Below, piece by piece: positions 7,880-16,375 of a DNA stretch of 64,000 bases. Origin of the DNA: Phaeobacter cretensis (lineage in GTDB: Bacteria; Pseudomonadota; Alphaproteobacteria; Rhodobacterales; Rhodobacteraceae); the NCBI RefSeq assembly GCF_047372505.1, contig NZ_JBKBEU010000001.1, positions 2,728,001 to 2,792,000 on the forward strand, written 5' to 3'. Both the position numbers and the translations under genes were made by a program. The notes beneath the pieces are model-generated. The model saw only the letters and a program-made list of their open reading frames with translations. It did not search any database and was not told where the DNA came from. Position 1 is the first letter of the stretch, and each line of letters opens with the position of its first letter.

Positions 7880-9118
7880 ATGGACATGAACTTCGGAATG
7901 CGGAGCGAAACCCGCGCCCTTTTGGATCGGGTGGCGAAAATGATCCACGAGGAGATTATGCCGCTGGAAGGCGCCTATCACGCCGAAATCGGCAAGGGCG
8001 ATCGCTGGCGCTACACCGACCGACAGTCTGAAATTCTCGAAGGATTAAAGGCCAAGGCCAAATCCGAAAGCTTGTGGAATTTCTGGTTGACCGACAGCGA
8101 CAAGGGCTTTGGCCTGTCGACCGTGGAATACGCCTATTTTGCCGAGGAAATGGGCAAAACACCGCTTGGGGCCGAGGTCTTTAACTGTTCCGCTCCGGAC
8201 ACCGGCAATATGGAAGTTTTCGAGCGCTACGGCACTGAAGCGATGAAGCAGCAGTGGCTCGCGCCGTTGTTGGAGGGTGAAATCCGCTCGGCCTATTTGA
8301 TGACGGAACCTGATGTGGCAAGCTCTGATGCCACCAATGTGGCTATGTCCTGTGTGCGCGACGGTGCTGACTATGTGTTGAACGGTGAAAAATGGTGGGC
8401 TTCGGGGGCAGGCGATCCGCGCTGCAAAGTCTACATCGTCATGGTCCGGACTGCGGGTGACGATCAGCCCAAACATCGACGCCAGTCGATGATTGTGGTG
8501 CCTGCTGATACGCCGGGGATCAAGGTGTTGCGTCCGATGGAGGTTTACGGCCACGATGACGCCCCACATGGTCATATGCACATCCGGTTTACAGATGTGC
8601 GCATTCCGGCAGAGAATATGCTGCTGGGTGAGGGCCGGGGGTTTGAGATTGCTCAGGGCCGTCTTGGGCCGGGGCGGATCCATCATTGCATGCGCGCTAT
8701 TGGTCAGGCGGAAATCGCTCTGGAACAGCTTTGCCGCCGATCACTGCGGCGCGAGGCATTTGGTAAGCCACTGGCGCAGCTGGGGGCAAACTACGATATC
8801 ATCGCAGAATGCCGGATGGAGATAGAAATGGCGCGGCTCCTTTGCCTTAAGGCCGCATGGTACATGGATCAGGGAGATCCGCGCGCTGCCGCTCCCTGGA
8901 TCAGTCAGATCAAAGTGGTCGCCCCACGTGTCGCGTTGAAGGTCATTGACGAGGCCGTGCAGATGCATGGGGGACAAGGCGTCAGTCAGGATACCCCTCT
9001 GGCGCAGGCCTGGACCCATGTGCGCACGCTTCGTTTGGCCGATGGCCCCGATGCGGTACACCGCAGGCAGGTCGCCCGTGCCGAGCTGAAGGCCTATAGT
9101 CAGGAAGATCTTGGTTAA
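7880..9118 (+). CDS. Acyl-CoA dehydrogenase, ACAD10/11-like
   Basis: Flavoprotein that introduces an alpha-beta double bond into an acyl-CoA, 412 residues. It has the N-terminal helical domain, the central beta domain with the acyl-CoA/FAD motif YLMTEPDVASSDATN (about residues 140-155), and a C-terminal four-helix domain with QMHGGQGVSQDTPLAQ. The C-terminal LRLADGPDAVHRRQVAR resembles the ADGPDEVH signature of the ACAD10/11 clade, which acts on long or hydroxylated acyl chains; the substrate here is not known. The start is the ATG at MDMNFGM with GAGG and CAGG upstream; 38 further upstream codons are spurious. It is separated from gcvH by a terminator-like hairpin, so it is probably its own transcription unit. 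Confidence 0.9.
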   Translation: MDMNFGMRSETRALLDRVAKMIHEEIMPLEGAYHAEIGKGDRWRYTDRQSEILEGLKAKAKSESLWNFWLTDSDKGFGLSTVEYAYFAEEMGKTPLGAEVFNCSAPDTGNMEVFERYGTEAMKQQWLAPLLEGEIRSAYLMTEPDVASSDATNVAMSCVRDGADYVLNGEKWWASGAGDPRCKVYIVMVRTAGDDQPKHRRQSMIVVPADTPGIKVLRPMEVYGHDDAPHGHMHIRFTDVRIPAENMLLGEGRGFEIAQGRLGPGRIHHCMRAIGQAEIALEQLCRRSLRREAFGKPLAQLGANYDIIAECRMEIEMARLLCLKAAWYMDQGDPRAAAPWISQIKVVAPRVALKVIDEAVQMHGGQGVSQDTPLAQAWTHVRTLRLADGPDAVHRRQVARAELKAYSQEDLG

Positions 9119-9165
9119 CTCGTTTTCTTTGGTTCCATTGATTTTGTGGGTGCAACAGTTGTCGT

Positions 9166-9214
9166 CCACGCTTTCCGATAGCGTTTGAAACTGTATCTCT
9201 ATCGGAAAAAGTGG
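9166..9214 (+). terminator. Long inverted repeat downstream of acyl-CoA dehydrogenase
   Basis: Arms CCACGCTTTCCGATAG (9166-9181) and CTATCGGAAAAAGTGG (9199-9214) pair over 14 of 16 positions around a 17-base loop. An AT-rich stretch follows, but no clean T tract. It is either a terminator or a regulatory palindrome ahead of the que operon. Confidence 0.5.
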
Positions 9215-9343
9215 ATCTAATTTATTGAATTATATTGATAATGCACTATATCGATACCTGTTTGTCAGGCTGAAGTTGCCGTTAGGTCACTCTGAGTGAG
9301 ATCTAGTTGCAAAGCCAATTTTCAGTCGCTATACGCACTTTCT

Positions 9344-9378
9344 TCCGGTCGCAGCCTACCCGGATATCAAAACAAGGA
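9344..9378 (+). ncRNA. preQ1-I riboswitch controlling queC
   Basis: Compact aptamer directly before queC. P1 is TCCGG (9344-9348) with CCGGA (9360-9364), the loop begins TCGCAG, and the A-rich tail CAAAACAAGGA (9368-9378) follows. Loop and tail match the well-studied Thermoanaerobacter tengcongensis preQ1-I aptamer at nearly every conserved position, including the C just 5' of the closing stem strand that pairs with preQ1. The tail contains the queC ribosome site AAGGA, so ligand binding would fold it into the H-type pseudoknot and block translation. This is feedback by a queuosine precursor on its own synthesis genes. Confidence 0.9.
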
Positions 9379-9386
9379 CTGATAAA

Positions 9387-10085
9387 TTGAAAACACTTGT
9401 CATCTGCTCGGGCGGGCTGGATTCGGTATCCCTCGCGCATATTCTTGCAGCCAAAGGGCAGCTTTCACGCTTGGTGTCGTTCGACTACGGGCAGCGCCAC
9501 CGTAAGGAACTCGACTATGCGGCCGCTTGTGGGCAACGACTAGGGGTTCCACATGAGATCATCGACATGCGCTCCATTGGGGCGGCACTCAGCGGCTCGG
9601 CGCTGACCGATGATATCGACGTGCCTGATGGGCACTACGCAGAAGAGTCCATGAAAGTCACTGTGGTGCCTAATCGCAATGCCATTATGCTGACCATCGC
9701 TTACGGGATTGCCGCTGCCAAAGGCGATACCGCAGTTGCAACGGCGGTACATGGGGGTGATCACTTCATCTACCCGGATTGCCGCCCGGCCTTTACCGAT
9801 GCATTCGACCAGATGCAGCGCATGGCGTTGGATGGATATGCGGATGTGTCGCTTGTCACCCCGTTTGTACATCGTTCCAAAGGTGACATCGTTGCAGATG
9901 GCGCAGCTGTGGACACCCCATTTGCAGAAACCTGGTCCTGCTACAAAGGTGGTGAAGACCACTGCGGTCGCTGCGGCACCTGTGTGGAACGGCGGGAGGC
10001 CTTTCATCTCGCCGGTGTCACAGATCCGACTATCTACGAAGACCCGGACTATTGGCTGACGGTGACCAAAGAGGGGGCCGCCTGA
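9387..10085 (+). CDS. queC: 7-cyano-7-deazaguanine synthase QueC
   Basis: ATP-dependent conversion of 7-carboxy-7-deazaguanine to preQ0 in queuosine synthesis. The 232-residue product has the PP-loop motif SGGLDSVSLAH at residues 8-18 and the C-terminal zinc cluster CYKGGEDHCGRCGTC. The start is TTG, eight bases after AAGGA, which itself sits in the preQ1 riboswitch tail; the weak start codon and the riboswitch together suggest tight translational control. It is the first gene of queC-queD-queE-queF, and its stop overlaps the queD ATG by one base. Confidence 0.96.
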   Translation: MKTLVICSGGLDSVSLAHILAAKGQLSRLVSFDYGQRHRKELDYAAACGQRLGVPHEIIDMRSIGAALSGSALTDDIDVPDGHYAEESMKVTVVPNRNAIMLTIAYGIAAAKGDTAVATAVHGGDHFIYPDCRPAFTDAFDQMQRMALDGYADVSLVTPFVHRSKGDIVADGAAVDTPFAETWSCYKGGEDHCGRCGTCVERREAFHLAGVTDPTIYEDPDYWLTVTKEGAA

Positions 10086-10438
10086 TGTATCGCATTACAA
10101 AGGAGTTTCACTTCTCCGCCTCGCATCAACTGTCGCATTTGCCGGAGGATCATCAATGCGCGCGGTTGCATGGCCACAATTATATCGTTGTGATCGAGCT
10201 GGCTGGAGCCGAGCTGAACAGTGACGGCTTTATCCGGGACTACCATGAGCTGGCTCCGTTGAAAAATTACATCGATGGCACCTTTGACCATCGCCACCTG
10301 AACGACCTGATTGACGGGCCGTCTACAGCAGAGAACCTGGCGCGACATTTCTATGAGTGGTGCGCCGCGCGTTGGCCTGAAACGGCAGCCGTGCGCGTCT
10401 CTGAAACCCCCAAAACCTGGGCAGAGTATCGACCATGA
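10085..10438 (+). CDS. queD: 6-carboxy-5,6,7,8-tetrahydropterin synthase QueD
   Basis: Converts dihydroneopterin triphosphate to 6-carboxytetrahydropterin, the step before QueE. At 117 residues it has the PTPS/QueD zinc histidines in FSASHQL and LHGHNY, the catalytic cysteine in QCARLHGH, and a second catalytic region DHRHLND. The ATG overlaps the queC stop (TGATG), giving translational coupling. The frame extends a few codons upstream, but the MYRITKEFHFSA start fits the family. Confidence 0.96.
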   Translation: MYRITKEFHFSASHQLSHLPEDHQCARLHGHNYIVVIELAGAELNSDGFIRDYHELAPLKNYIDGTFDHRHLNDLIDGPSTAENLARHFYEWCAARWPETAAVRVSETPKTWAEYRP

Positions 10439-10506
10439 CAGCCGCTATGATATCATCTGCGTTTCGGTCAGCAACTGCGCCGCAGGTGACAACTGAGAAG
10501 TCTAAC

Positions 10507-11232
10507 ATGAGCCGATCTGCAAAAACGATCCTGCGTATCGCTGAGATCTTTGGTCCGACGATTCAGGGCGAAGGTGCGCTGATCGGCGAGCCGACCGTGT
10601 TTGTGCGGGCGGGCGGCTGTGACTATCGGTGCAGTTGGTGCGACAGCCTGCATGCGGTCGACAGCCGCTATCGCGAAACCTGGACACCCATGGATACAGA
10701 TGAGATCTGGCAACAGGTCTCCGGCCTAAGTGGGGGAGAGCCACTGACCATTTCGCTGTCAGGCGGCAACCCGGCGATCCAGAATTTCGGGCCACTCATC
10801 GCCAGAGGCAAGGAAGAAGGCTATCGTTTCGCGTGCGAGACCCAAGGCTCGATCAGCCAGGCCTGGTTCGCCGATCTGGACACCCTCGTGCTCAGTCCAA
10901 AGCCTCCCTCCAGCGGTCACCGCGTAGATTGGCAGAAATTCGATCATTGTCTCCGTGCCGCAGAAGGTAGCGGGCAGATCGTCCTGAAGATCGTGATCTT
11001 TGATGATCAGGACTATGATTGGGCACGTGCGGTCGCTAAACGCTTTCCAAACCTGCCTCTCTACTTGCAACCCGGCAATCCGGAGTCCGATCCCGATGTG
11101 CCTGTTGATCTGACAAAGGCGACTGAGCGTTTGCATTGGTTGATTGAAAAAGTGACCACCGACCGCTGGTTTACACCCCGTGTCCTGCCACAGTTGCATG
11201 TGCTGGTCTGGGGTAACAAACGCGGCGTCTAG
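10507..11232 (+). CDS. queE: 7-carboxy-7-deazaguanine synthase QueE (radical SAM)
   Basis: Radical SAM enzyme that contracts carboxytetrahydropterin to 7-carboxy-7-deazaguanine. The product is 241 residues from the start MSRSAKTILRIAEIFGPTIQ. The iron-sulfur motif is the shortened CX3CX2C form typical of QueE, CDYRCSWC, near residue 38, preceded by GPTIQGEGALIG. The frame also contains an ATG at 10435 that overlaps the queD stop (ATGA) and would add 24 residues without family similarity. The internal start with GAGAAG upstream is preferred, though the coupled one cannot be excluded. It belongs to the que operon. Confidence 0.92.
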   Translation: MSRSAKTILRIAEIFGPTIQGEGALIGEPTVFVRAGGCDYRCSWCDSLHAVDSRYRETWTPMDTDEIWQQVSGLSGGEPLTISLSGGNPAIQNFGPLIARGKEEGYRFACETQGSISQAWFADLDTLVLSPKPPSSGHRVDWQKFDHCLRAAEGSGQIVLKIVIFDDQDYDWARAVAKRFPNLPLYLQPGNPESDPDVPVDLTKATERLHWLIEKVTTDRWFTPRVLPQLHVLVWGNKRGV

Positions 11233-11260
11233 GCGCAGAATGAGGCGAGGAGAAGATAAG

Positions 11261-11725
11261 ATGAGCGACGATATCTACAAAGACCTGAAACAGCTGGGCG
11301 GTGCCACTGTGATGCCCGGCAATCCCGATGAGGCCGAGCTGGAGCGGGTTCCCAATCCGCAGGCCGATGTCGCCTATAATGTGCGTTTCACCGCGCCAGA
11401 GTTCACATCGCTTTGCCCGATGACTGGCCAGCCGGATTTTGCGCATTTGGTCATCGACTACGTACCGGGCCCATGGCTGGTAGAAAGCAAATCCTTGAAA
11501 TTGTTTCTTGGATCCTTCCGAAACCACGGTGCATTCCATGAGGATTGCACGGTCTCGATTGCACGTCGTTTGGCCGATTTTCTTGATCCACAGTGGCTGC
11601 GTATTGGTGGCTACTGGTACCCCCGCGGTGGCATCCCCATTGACGTGTTTTGGCAGACAGGCGCAATGCCAGAGAGTGTCTGGATCCCCGATCAAGGTGT
11701 CCCACCCTACCGCGGCCGTGGGTGA
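11261..11725 (+). CDS. queF: NADPH-dependent preQ0 reductase QueF
   Basis: Reduces the nitrile of preQ0 to preQ1, the ligand of the riboswitch at the head of this operon. The length of 154 residues marks the short unimodular QueF type. The catalytic cysteine is in LCPMTGQPDF (about residue 51) and the QueF NADPH motif is VESKSLKLF. GGAGAAG precedes the ATG. It is the last gene of queCDEF; an AGGCC hairpin follows. Confidence 0.96.
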   Translation: MSDDIYKDLKQLGGATVMPGNPDEAELERVPNPQADVAYNVRFTAPEFTSLCPMTGQPDFAHLVIDYVPGPWLVESKSLKLFLGSFRNHGAFHEDCTVSIARRLADFLDPQWLRIGGYWYPRGGIPIDVFWQTGAMPESVWIPDQGVPPYRGRG

Positions 11726-11775
11726 TCGCCGCGTATTCGATACGGATCACTGGAAATCTCGTAAAGCGTTGAAAC

Positions 11776-11795
11776 CAGGCCGTTTGGCCTGTTCT
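11776..11795 (+). terminator. Hairpin after the que operon
   Basis: Stem CAGGCC-GTTT-GGCCTG followed by TTCT, 50 bases past the queF stop and before the convergent truA. A modest terminator candidate. Confidence 0.45.
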
Positions 11796-11891
11796 ATCTC
11801 CATGCTGTATCACTCATAAGCGCAGAGGGTCGCCATTGATACCGTTGCTCCGGTATAGCCAGCAGGCGTGTCCTAAGCGGTCATGGGAAAA

Positions 11892-12668
11892 CTAGTCAGT
11901 ATCTGCAAAGGGATCGACGGGATAGCCAACCCGCGCCAGATAAAGACCATGACCGGGGCAGACCGGTCCGCAAGCCGCGCGGTCGGCAGCCTCTAGTGCG
12001 GATTTCACATCCTGGGGGGCCCAGGAACCCGCGCCAACGCGCTCCAGTGTTCCGACAAAACTGCGGACCTGATTGTGCAGGAACGACCGCGCGCGTACGT
12101 GAAAATGGATCTCCGAACCGGAAAACCCCTGTACCCGTTCGACGCGCAGCTCATCTAGTGTCTTCAGCGGGCTGGCAGCCTGACATATCGATGATCTGAA
12201 AGTGGTGAAATCATGCTGACCAATCAAGTGGCTGGCTGCCTTTTGCATGGCGTCGACATCCAGATCATGGCTCACCTGCCAGACCTGCCCTGCATCATGG
12301 ATGGCAGGGGCACGGCGGGGCAGGAGGCGGAACAGATACTGTCGTTCAATGGCTGAGAACCGGGCGTGCCACTCATCATCCACGCGAACGCAGGCAACAA
12401 TCGCCACGGGTGCAGGTTTCAGATGAAAGTTCAGTGCCTGCGACAGGCGGAAGGGGTCCCAGTCTTTGATCATGTCGCAATGCGCGACTTGGCCCAGACC
12501 ATGCACGCCGGTGTCTGTCCGGCCGGCTGCTGCAATCGTGTGGGGGCCGGGCTCCAGCCGCGCAAGCGCGTCTTCAATCGCCCCCTGAACAGAGGGTTGA
12601 TCCTTCTGGCGCTGCCACCCGGCAAAGGGCGCGCCGTGGTATTCGACTTTCAAGGCAAAACGCGGCAT
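11892..12668 (-). CDS. truA: tRNA pseudouridine(38-40) synthase TruA
   Basis: Isomerises uridines 38-40 in the tRNA anticodon stem. It is 258 residues from MPRFALKVEYHGAPFAGWQRQ. The catalytic aspartate is in AAGRTDTGVHGLGQV (about residue 55), with the RNA-contact segment RSFLHNQVRSFVGTL near the C-terminus. The frame is open 106 codons upstream, but that part overlaps the divergent ycjX start and is not TruA-like. It is convergent with the que operon, which also concerns the tRNA anticodon, though the genes are separate transcription units. Confidence 0.95.
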   Translation of the reverse strand: MPRFALKVEYHGAPFAGWQRQKDQPSVQGAIEDALARLEPGPHTIAAAGRTDTGVHGLGQVAHCDMIKDWDPFRLSQALNFHLKPAPVAIVACVRVDDEWHARFSAIERQYLFRLLPRRAPAIHDAGQVWQVSHDLDVDAMQKAASHLIGQHDFTTFRSSICQAASPLKTLDELRVERVQGFSGSEIHFHVRARSFLHNQVRSFVGTLERVGAGSWAPQDVKSALEAADRAACGPVCPGHGLYLARVGYPVDPFADTD

Positions 12669-12783
12669 GGGCCGGCAAGTAACGCGGCAACTGCTCCGGT
12701 GCAAGCCCCACGACCTCAGGCGGGGTGGTATCATACCCCGGCAACCCCTATCTTGATCAGATTGAACACGGATCCGGTGGGCC

Positions 12784-14226
12784 ATGCCGCCAGTAACGCG
12801 GGGCAACGATTTGGGACTAACATCACTTGCAGACGGGGTAATGCGCAGCGTCGAGGGGGCAGGTGCTTCCGTTTCAGAAAGCCTGTTTGAACCGTCCATC
12901 CGCCTTGGTGTTACTGGTCTGGCACGGGCAGGCAAAACGGTGTTCATCACGTCACTGGTGGCCAACCTAATGGACCGTAGCCGCATGGTGCAGCTTGCAG
13001 CAGCGCGCGAAGGGCGGATCGAAACCGCGTTTCTGCAACCGCAACCCGACGATACGGTGCCACGCTTCGACTATGAAAACCATCTCGGCGCCTTGACCGG
13101 TCCACGCCCCTATTGGCCCGACAGCACCCGAGCGGTTTCCGAATTGCGGCTCAGCCTTCGGGTCCGGCCCAAGGGTCTGCTTTCCGGGTTACAAGGGCCA
13201 CGAACGATTCACCTTGATATCGTAGACTATCCCGGCGAGTGGCTACTGGATCTGGCGCTTTTGGACAAAACCTATGCGCAGTGGTGCGATGAGGTTTTGA
13301 CCCGTATCCGAGGTCGGTCGCAGGCGCAAAGCTTTCTTGATTTGGCGCAGAAGGTGGACGCCACCGCACCGCATGGCGAACTGTTGGCGCAGGATCTGGC
13401 AGCTACCTTTGCGGCCTATCTTCAGGCTGCGCGTTCTGCTGGCTATTATGACTGCACGCCGGGGCGCTTCCTGTTGCCGGGGGATCTTGCGGGCTCACCG
13501 GTGCTGACCTTTGCTCCGATCCCGCTTTCAGATACGGCGCCACGCCGATCTCTGCACCGCGAAATGGAACGCCGCTTTGAGGCCTACAAATCCAAGGTCG
13601 TGAAACCCTTCTTTCGAGATCATTTCTCCCGGATTGACCGTCAGGTGGTGTTGGTCGACGCCCTGAGCGCTATTCACTCCGGCCCTCGCGCGGTTGAGGA
13701 TTTGCGCCACGCAATGACCGATATTCTTGCGGCTTTCCGTCCGGGTCGAAATGGATTTCTGCGCCAGATTCTGCGCGGCAAACGGGTGGAAAAGATCCTC
13801 TTTGCTGCCACAAAAGCGGATCATCTGCATCACCAGCAGCATCCGCAGCTCACAGCCATCATCGAAGCGCTGACCCGCGAGGCCCGTGACCGTGCCCGCT
13901 TTGCCGGGGCAGAGACGGCGGCCCTGTCACTCGCCGCGCTGCGTGCCACCACCGAGGAGATGCGCCGCCATGATGGTGGCGATCTGCCTTGCGTGCGCGG
14001 AACACTTCTGGAGAGCGGAAAACCCGCCGCTTTCTATCCTGGCGCGTTGCCACAGGATCCATCGCATCTGCTCACCCCGGCTCGTCAAGGCGCAGAAAGC
14101 TGGCTGGACAGCGATTATCAGGCTATGGCTTTTGCGCCCGCCCCACTCACTCTGCACCCCGGCGATGGTCCACCACATATCCGTCTGGACCGGGCCGCTG
14201 ACTTCCTGATCGGAGATCGCCTATGA
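12784..14226 (+). CDS. ycjX: YcjX-family P-loop stress protein
   Basis: Member of the YcjX/DUF463 family of predicted GTPase-like proteins linked to envelope stress in other proteobacteria; the biochemical role is unsettled. At 480 residues, the P-loop GLARAGKTVFITSL lies at about residues 45-58 and a Walker-B-like segment HLDIVDYPGEW at about 143-153. The start is uncertain: the first ATG (12784) follows GGATCC and GGTGGG, and later in-frame starts exist before the P-loop. Its stop overlaps the start of the GNAT gene (ATGA), and that gene in turn overlaps ycjF, so three products are translationally coupled. Confidence 0.88.
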   Translation: MPPVTRGNDLGLTSLADGVMRSVEGAGASVSESLFEPSIRLGVTGLARAGKTVFITSLVANLMDRSRMVQLAAAREGRIETAFLQPQPDDTVPRFDYENHLGALTGPRPYWPDSTRAVSELRLSLRVRPKGLLSGLQGPRTIHLDIVDYPGEWLLDLALLDKTYAQWCDEVLTRIRGRSQAQSFLDLAQKVDATAPHGELLAQDLAATFAAYLQAARSAGYYDCTPGRFLLPGDLAGSPVLTFAPIPLSDTAPRRSLHREMERRFEAYKSKVVKPFFRDHFSRIDRQVVLVDALSAIHSGPRAVEDLRHAMTDILAAFRPGRNGFLRQILRGKRVEKILFAATKADHLHHQQHPQLTAIIEALTREARDRARFAGAETAALSLAALRATTEEMRRHDGGDLPCVRGTLLESGKPAAFYPGALPQDPSHLLTPARQGAESWLDSDYQAMAFAPAPLTLHPGDGPPHIRLDRAADFLIGDRL

Positions 14227-14789
14227 CCACCTCCCCACAGCCCGTCCTGCGACCCGCTCGCAGTACTGACGCGGGCAAGATTGCCGAGATCCTACACGGG
14301 TTTGAGGTGGACACTCCCTGGATGCCCAAACAGCACACCGGCGCCGAGGCAATCAGCTTTTGTGGCACAATGATCGATCGCGGCTGGGTCATCATCGCGC
14401 AGATCGAAGGCCGAGTAGATGGCTTTCTCGCCCGCGACGGGGCAGAGGTCTGCGCGCTCTACATTCGTGATGCGGCGCGCGGGCATGGGATCGGGCGCGC
14501 ACTACTGAACTACGCCAAATCTGTTCAGTCGCCGCTGCAACTGTGGAGCTTTCAGGCGAATGAGGGTGCGCAGCGCTTTTATCTGCGCGAAGGATTTGTC
14601 GAACAGACCCGGACAGATGGCGCCACCAATGGAGAGGGCCTGCCCGATATCCAGTACATCTGGCCTGCGCCAAAACCCGAACCCAAGGTTGCGCCGAAAC
14701 CTGCGCCCAAACCGGTGGAGAGTAAGCCGGATAAAGCGGCCGACAGCCCAGTCACCAAGCCAACTGGTTCACCAAAGGATACCGCATGA
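14223..14789 (+). CDS. GNAT-family N-acetyltransferase with Pro/Lys tail
   Basis: Predicted acetyl-CoA-dependent acyltransferase, 188 residues. Residues 1-145 form the GNAT fold with the acetyl-CoA-binding signature RGHGIGRAL in YIRDAARGHGIGRALLNYAK, and FYLREGF near the fold end. The last 40 or so residues are a low-complexity Pro/Lys/Ala tail (repeats of APKP and PKPE), probably disordered and cationic. The ATG overlaps the ycjX stop and its own stop overlaps the ycjF ATG. This tight placement implies a function tied to YcjX/YcjF. The substrate is unknown; acetylation of either neighbour is a guess. Confidence 0.85.
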   Translation: MTTSPQPVLRPARSTDAGKIAEILHGFEVDTPWMPKQHTGAEAISFCGTMIDRGWVIIAQIEGRVDGFLARDGAEVCALYIRDAARGHGIGRALLNYAKSVQSPLQLWSFQANEGAQRFYLREGFVEQTRTDGATNGEGLPDIQYIWPAPKPEPKVAPKPAPKPVESKPDKAADSPVTKPTGSPKDTA

Positions 14790-15832
14790 CCCGAAAGGAC
14801 GCCGTCCTCTTTGACCTCTCCGGCAGCGGCCCCGGAGAGGCTGCGCCGGATGTAGCAAACGCGCCGCCTGTCCCTGATCTGGTGGGGGCCACCGAAGACC
14901 TGCCGCAACCCGCCTTGGCTCAGGTGGCAGAGTTGGCAACACGTCGCCCATCCCGGTTGGCGCGCTGGTTCTGGGCCACTGTGATCGCTCTTATCGGTGC
15001 GGTCGTCTCTGTCGCGGCTTGGGATTTTACGACTGGTCTGATCGTTCGCCTGCCTTTGTTGGGGTGGGCCGTTACCGTCGGCTTTGCCGTGGCCTTGTTG
15101 CTGGCCTTGCTTATGGGGCTGCGCGAGCTGGCGGCTTTGTCTCGTCTCCGCCGGGTTGAAAGCCTGCGCGATACTCAGCCCTCGTTGACACCGGATCATG
15201 CCGGTGGTCAGCCTGCCAATTCCACCTCTGATCTGAAAGCCGCTAACCGATATGTTGAGGGGCTGGAGCGTTTCTATAAGGGCCGCAAAGACCTGACCTG
15301 GGGCTTGGCGCGGCTGCAAGACCGCAAGAGCGAGATCATGGACGCCGACGCGCTGTTGCAATTGGCTGAGGTTGAATTACTTGCCCCACTGGACGCCCGC
15401 GCCCTGCGTGTCGTCGAAGGCAGCGCGCGCCAGGTAGCGACGGTAACGGCACTGGTACCATTAGCACTGGCTGATGTGGCAACGGCACTTGTTACGTCGC
15501 TGCGGATGATCCGCCGTATCGCCGATATCTACGGCGGTCGTGCGGGGTTTTTTAGCTCCTGGCGGTTGACCCGCGCGGTTCTGGCCCATCTTGTGACCAC
15601 CGGTGCGGTGGCCGTCGGCGACGATCTTCTAGAACCGGTATTGGGCGGGTCGATCCTTTCCAAACTTTCCCGTCGCTTTGGCGAAGGTCTGGTAAACGGA
15701 GCACTCTCCGCCCGTGTCGGCATCGCCGCCATGGAAGTCTGCCGCCCGATGACGTTTTCCAAGGCGCAGAAGCCCAGCACCCGCAAGGTGGTTCAACGGG
15801 CACTTACGGGCCTGTTTTCCAAGGATAAGTAG
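14786..15832 (+). CDS. ycjF: YcjF-family (DUF697) inner-membrane protein
   Basis: TIGR01620/YcjF family membrane protein of unknown biochemical function, regularly paired with YcjX. The product is 348 residues: an acidic, Pro-rich N-terminal region, two adjacent membrane helices (about residues 62-82 and 90-112), then a soluble region and a C-terminal DUF697-like part with hydrophobic stretches. The start overlaps the GNAT stop. The following gene is convergent, so the operon ends here; no clear terminator is visible in the 35-base gap. Confidence 0.87.
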   Translation: MTRKDAVLFDLSGSGPGEAAPDVANAPPVPDLVGATEDLPQPALAQVAELATRRPSRLARWFWATVIALIGAVVSVAAWDFTTGLIVRLPLLGWAVTVGFAVALLLALLMGLRELAALSRLRRVESLRDTQPSLTPDHAGGQPANSTSDLKAANRYVEGLERFYKGRKDLTWGLARLQDRKSEIMDADALLQLAEVELLAPLDARALRVVEGSARQVATVTALVPLALADVATALVTSLRMIRRIADIYGGRAGFFSSWRLTRAVLAHLVTTGAVAVGDDLLEPVLGGSILSKLSRRFGEGLVNGALSARVGIAAMEVCRPMTFSKAQKPSTRKVVQRALTGLFSKDK

Positions 15833-15867
15833 CGCGGCCCTATTAGTTTATGGGCATGGGATGGCGC

Positions 15868-16278
15868 TTAGAACAGCTTTGGCGGCGCGTCTTTGGGTTG
15901 GCGCATGGATACAATCCCGGCACGAAACCCCTCGCCGATACGATCAGCCAGTGCGCCCCATTGCCGTGCAGTCGGGTCAGGCAGTTCGGCTTGCAGAACC
16001 TCATGAAACAGTCCTAGCCAGATCGGAAAATGTTCGGCCTTCACATCCGGTCGACTGACGTGCACCCGCATCGGGTTGCCGTTGTAACACTTCTCCCGCA
16101 GGATCGCATTGCGCCAGAACTGAGTGATCGTCTCCTCATGTTCGGACCAATCCTTTACATGTGCTGCAAACACGGGTCCTAACACCGGATGCGCACGCAC
16201 GCGGGCATAAAAAACATCCACCACATAGGCGATCTGCTCAGCTGAGATATCGAAGCGCGCGAGCGGGGCTTGGGTCAT
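15868..16278 (-). CDS. Group III truncated haemoglobin
   Basis: Small haem protein of the 2-on-2 globin superfamily, 136 residues. Family features are the segment FWRNAILREKCYNGNPMRVH with the haem-contact region, and HFPIWLGLF around the proximal helix. Group III proteins are proposed to bind oxygen, nitric oxide or peroxide; the role here is unknown. The ATG giving MTQAPLARF is selected because AAAGGTG lies nine bases before it; an in-frame GTG four codons upstream lies inside that ribosome site. It is convergent with ycjF. Confidence 0.87.
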   Translation of the reverse strand: MTQAPLARFDISAEQIAYVVDVFYARVRAHPVLGPVFAAHVKDWSEHEETITQFWRNAILREKCYNGNPMRVHVSRPDVKAEHFPIWLGLFHEVLQAELPDPTARQWGALADRIGEGFRAGIVSMRQPKDAPPKLF

Positions 16279-16375
16279 GTCAAATGTCACCTTTCCGACC
16301 CGTCGCTACACCAGAGCCCGCGGCTGGTACACCCACCGCGCGGGGCAATCCCTGCGACCAATTGTGCGATTGTTA

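Noticed and set aside
10435..10506. ATGA-coupled start for QueE
   Set aside because: It would add 24 residues unlike QueE N-termini; the internal ATG with its own site fits the family, though it is kept as an alternative.
11838..11858. TACCG/CGGTA hairpin after queF
   Set aside because: Short and weak; the CAGGCC hairpin upstream is a better 3' end.
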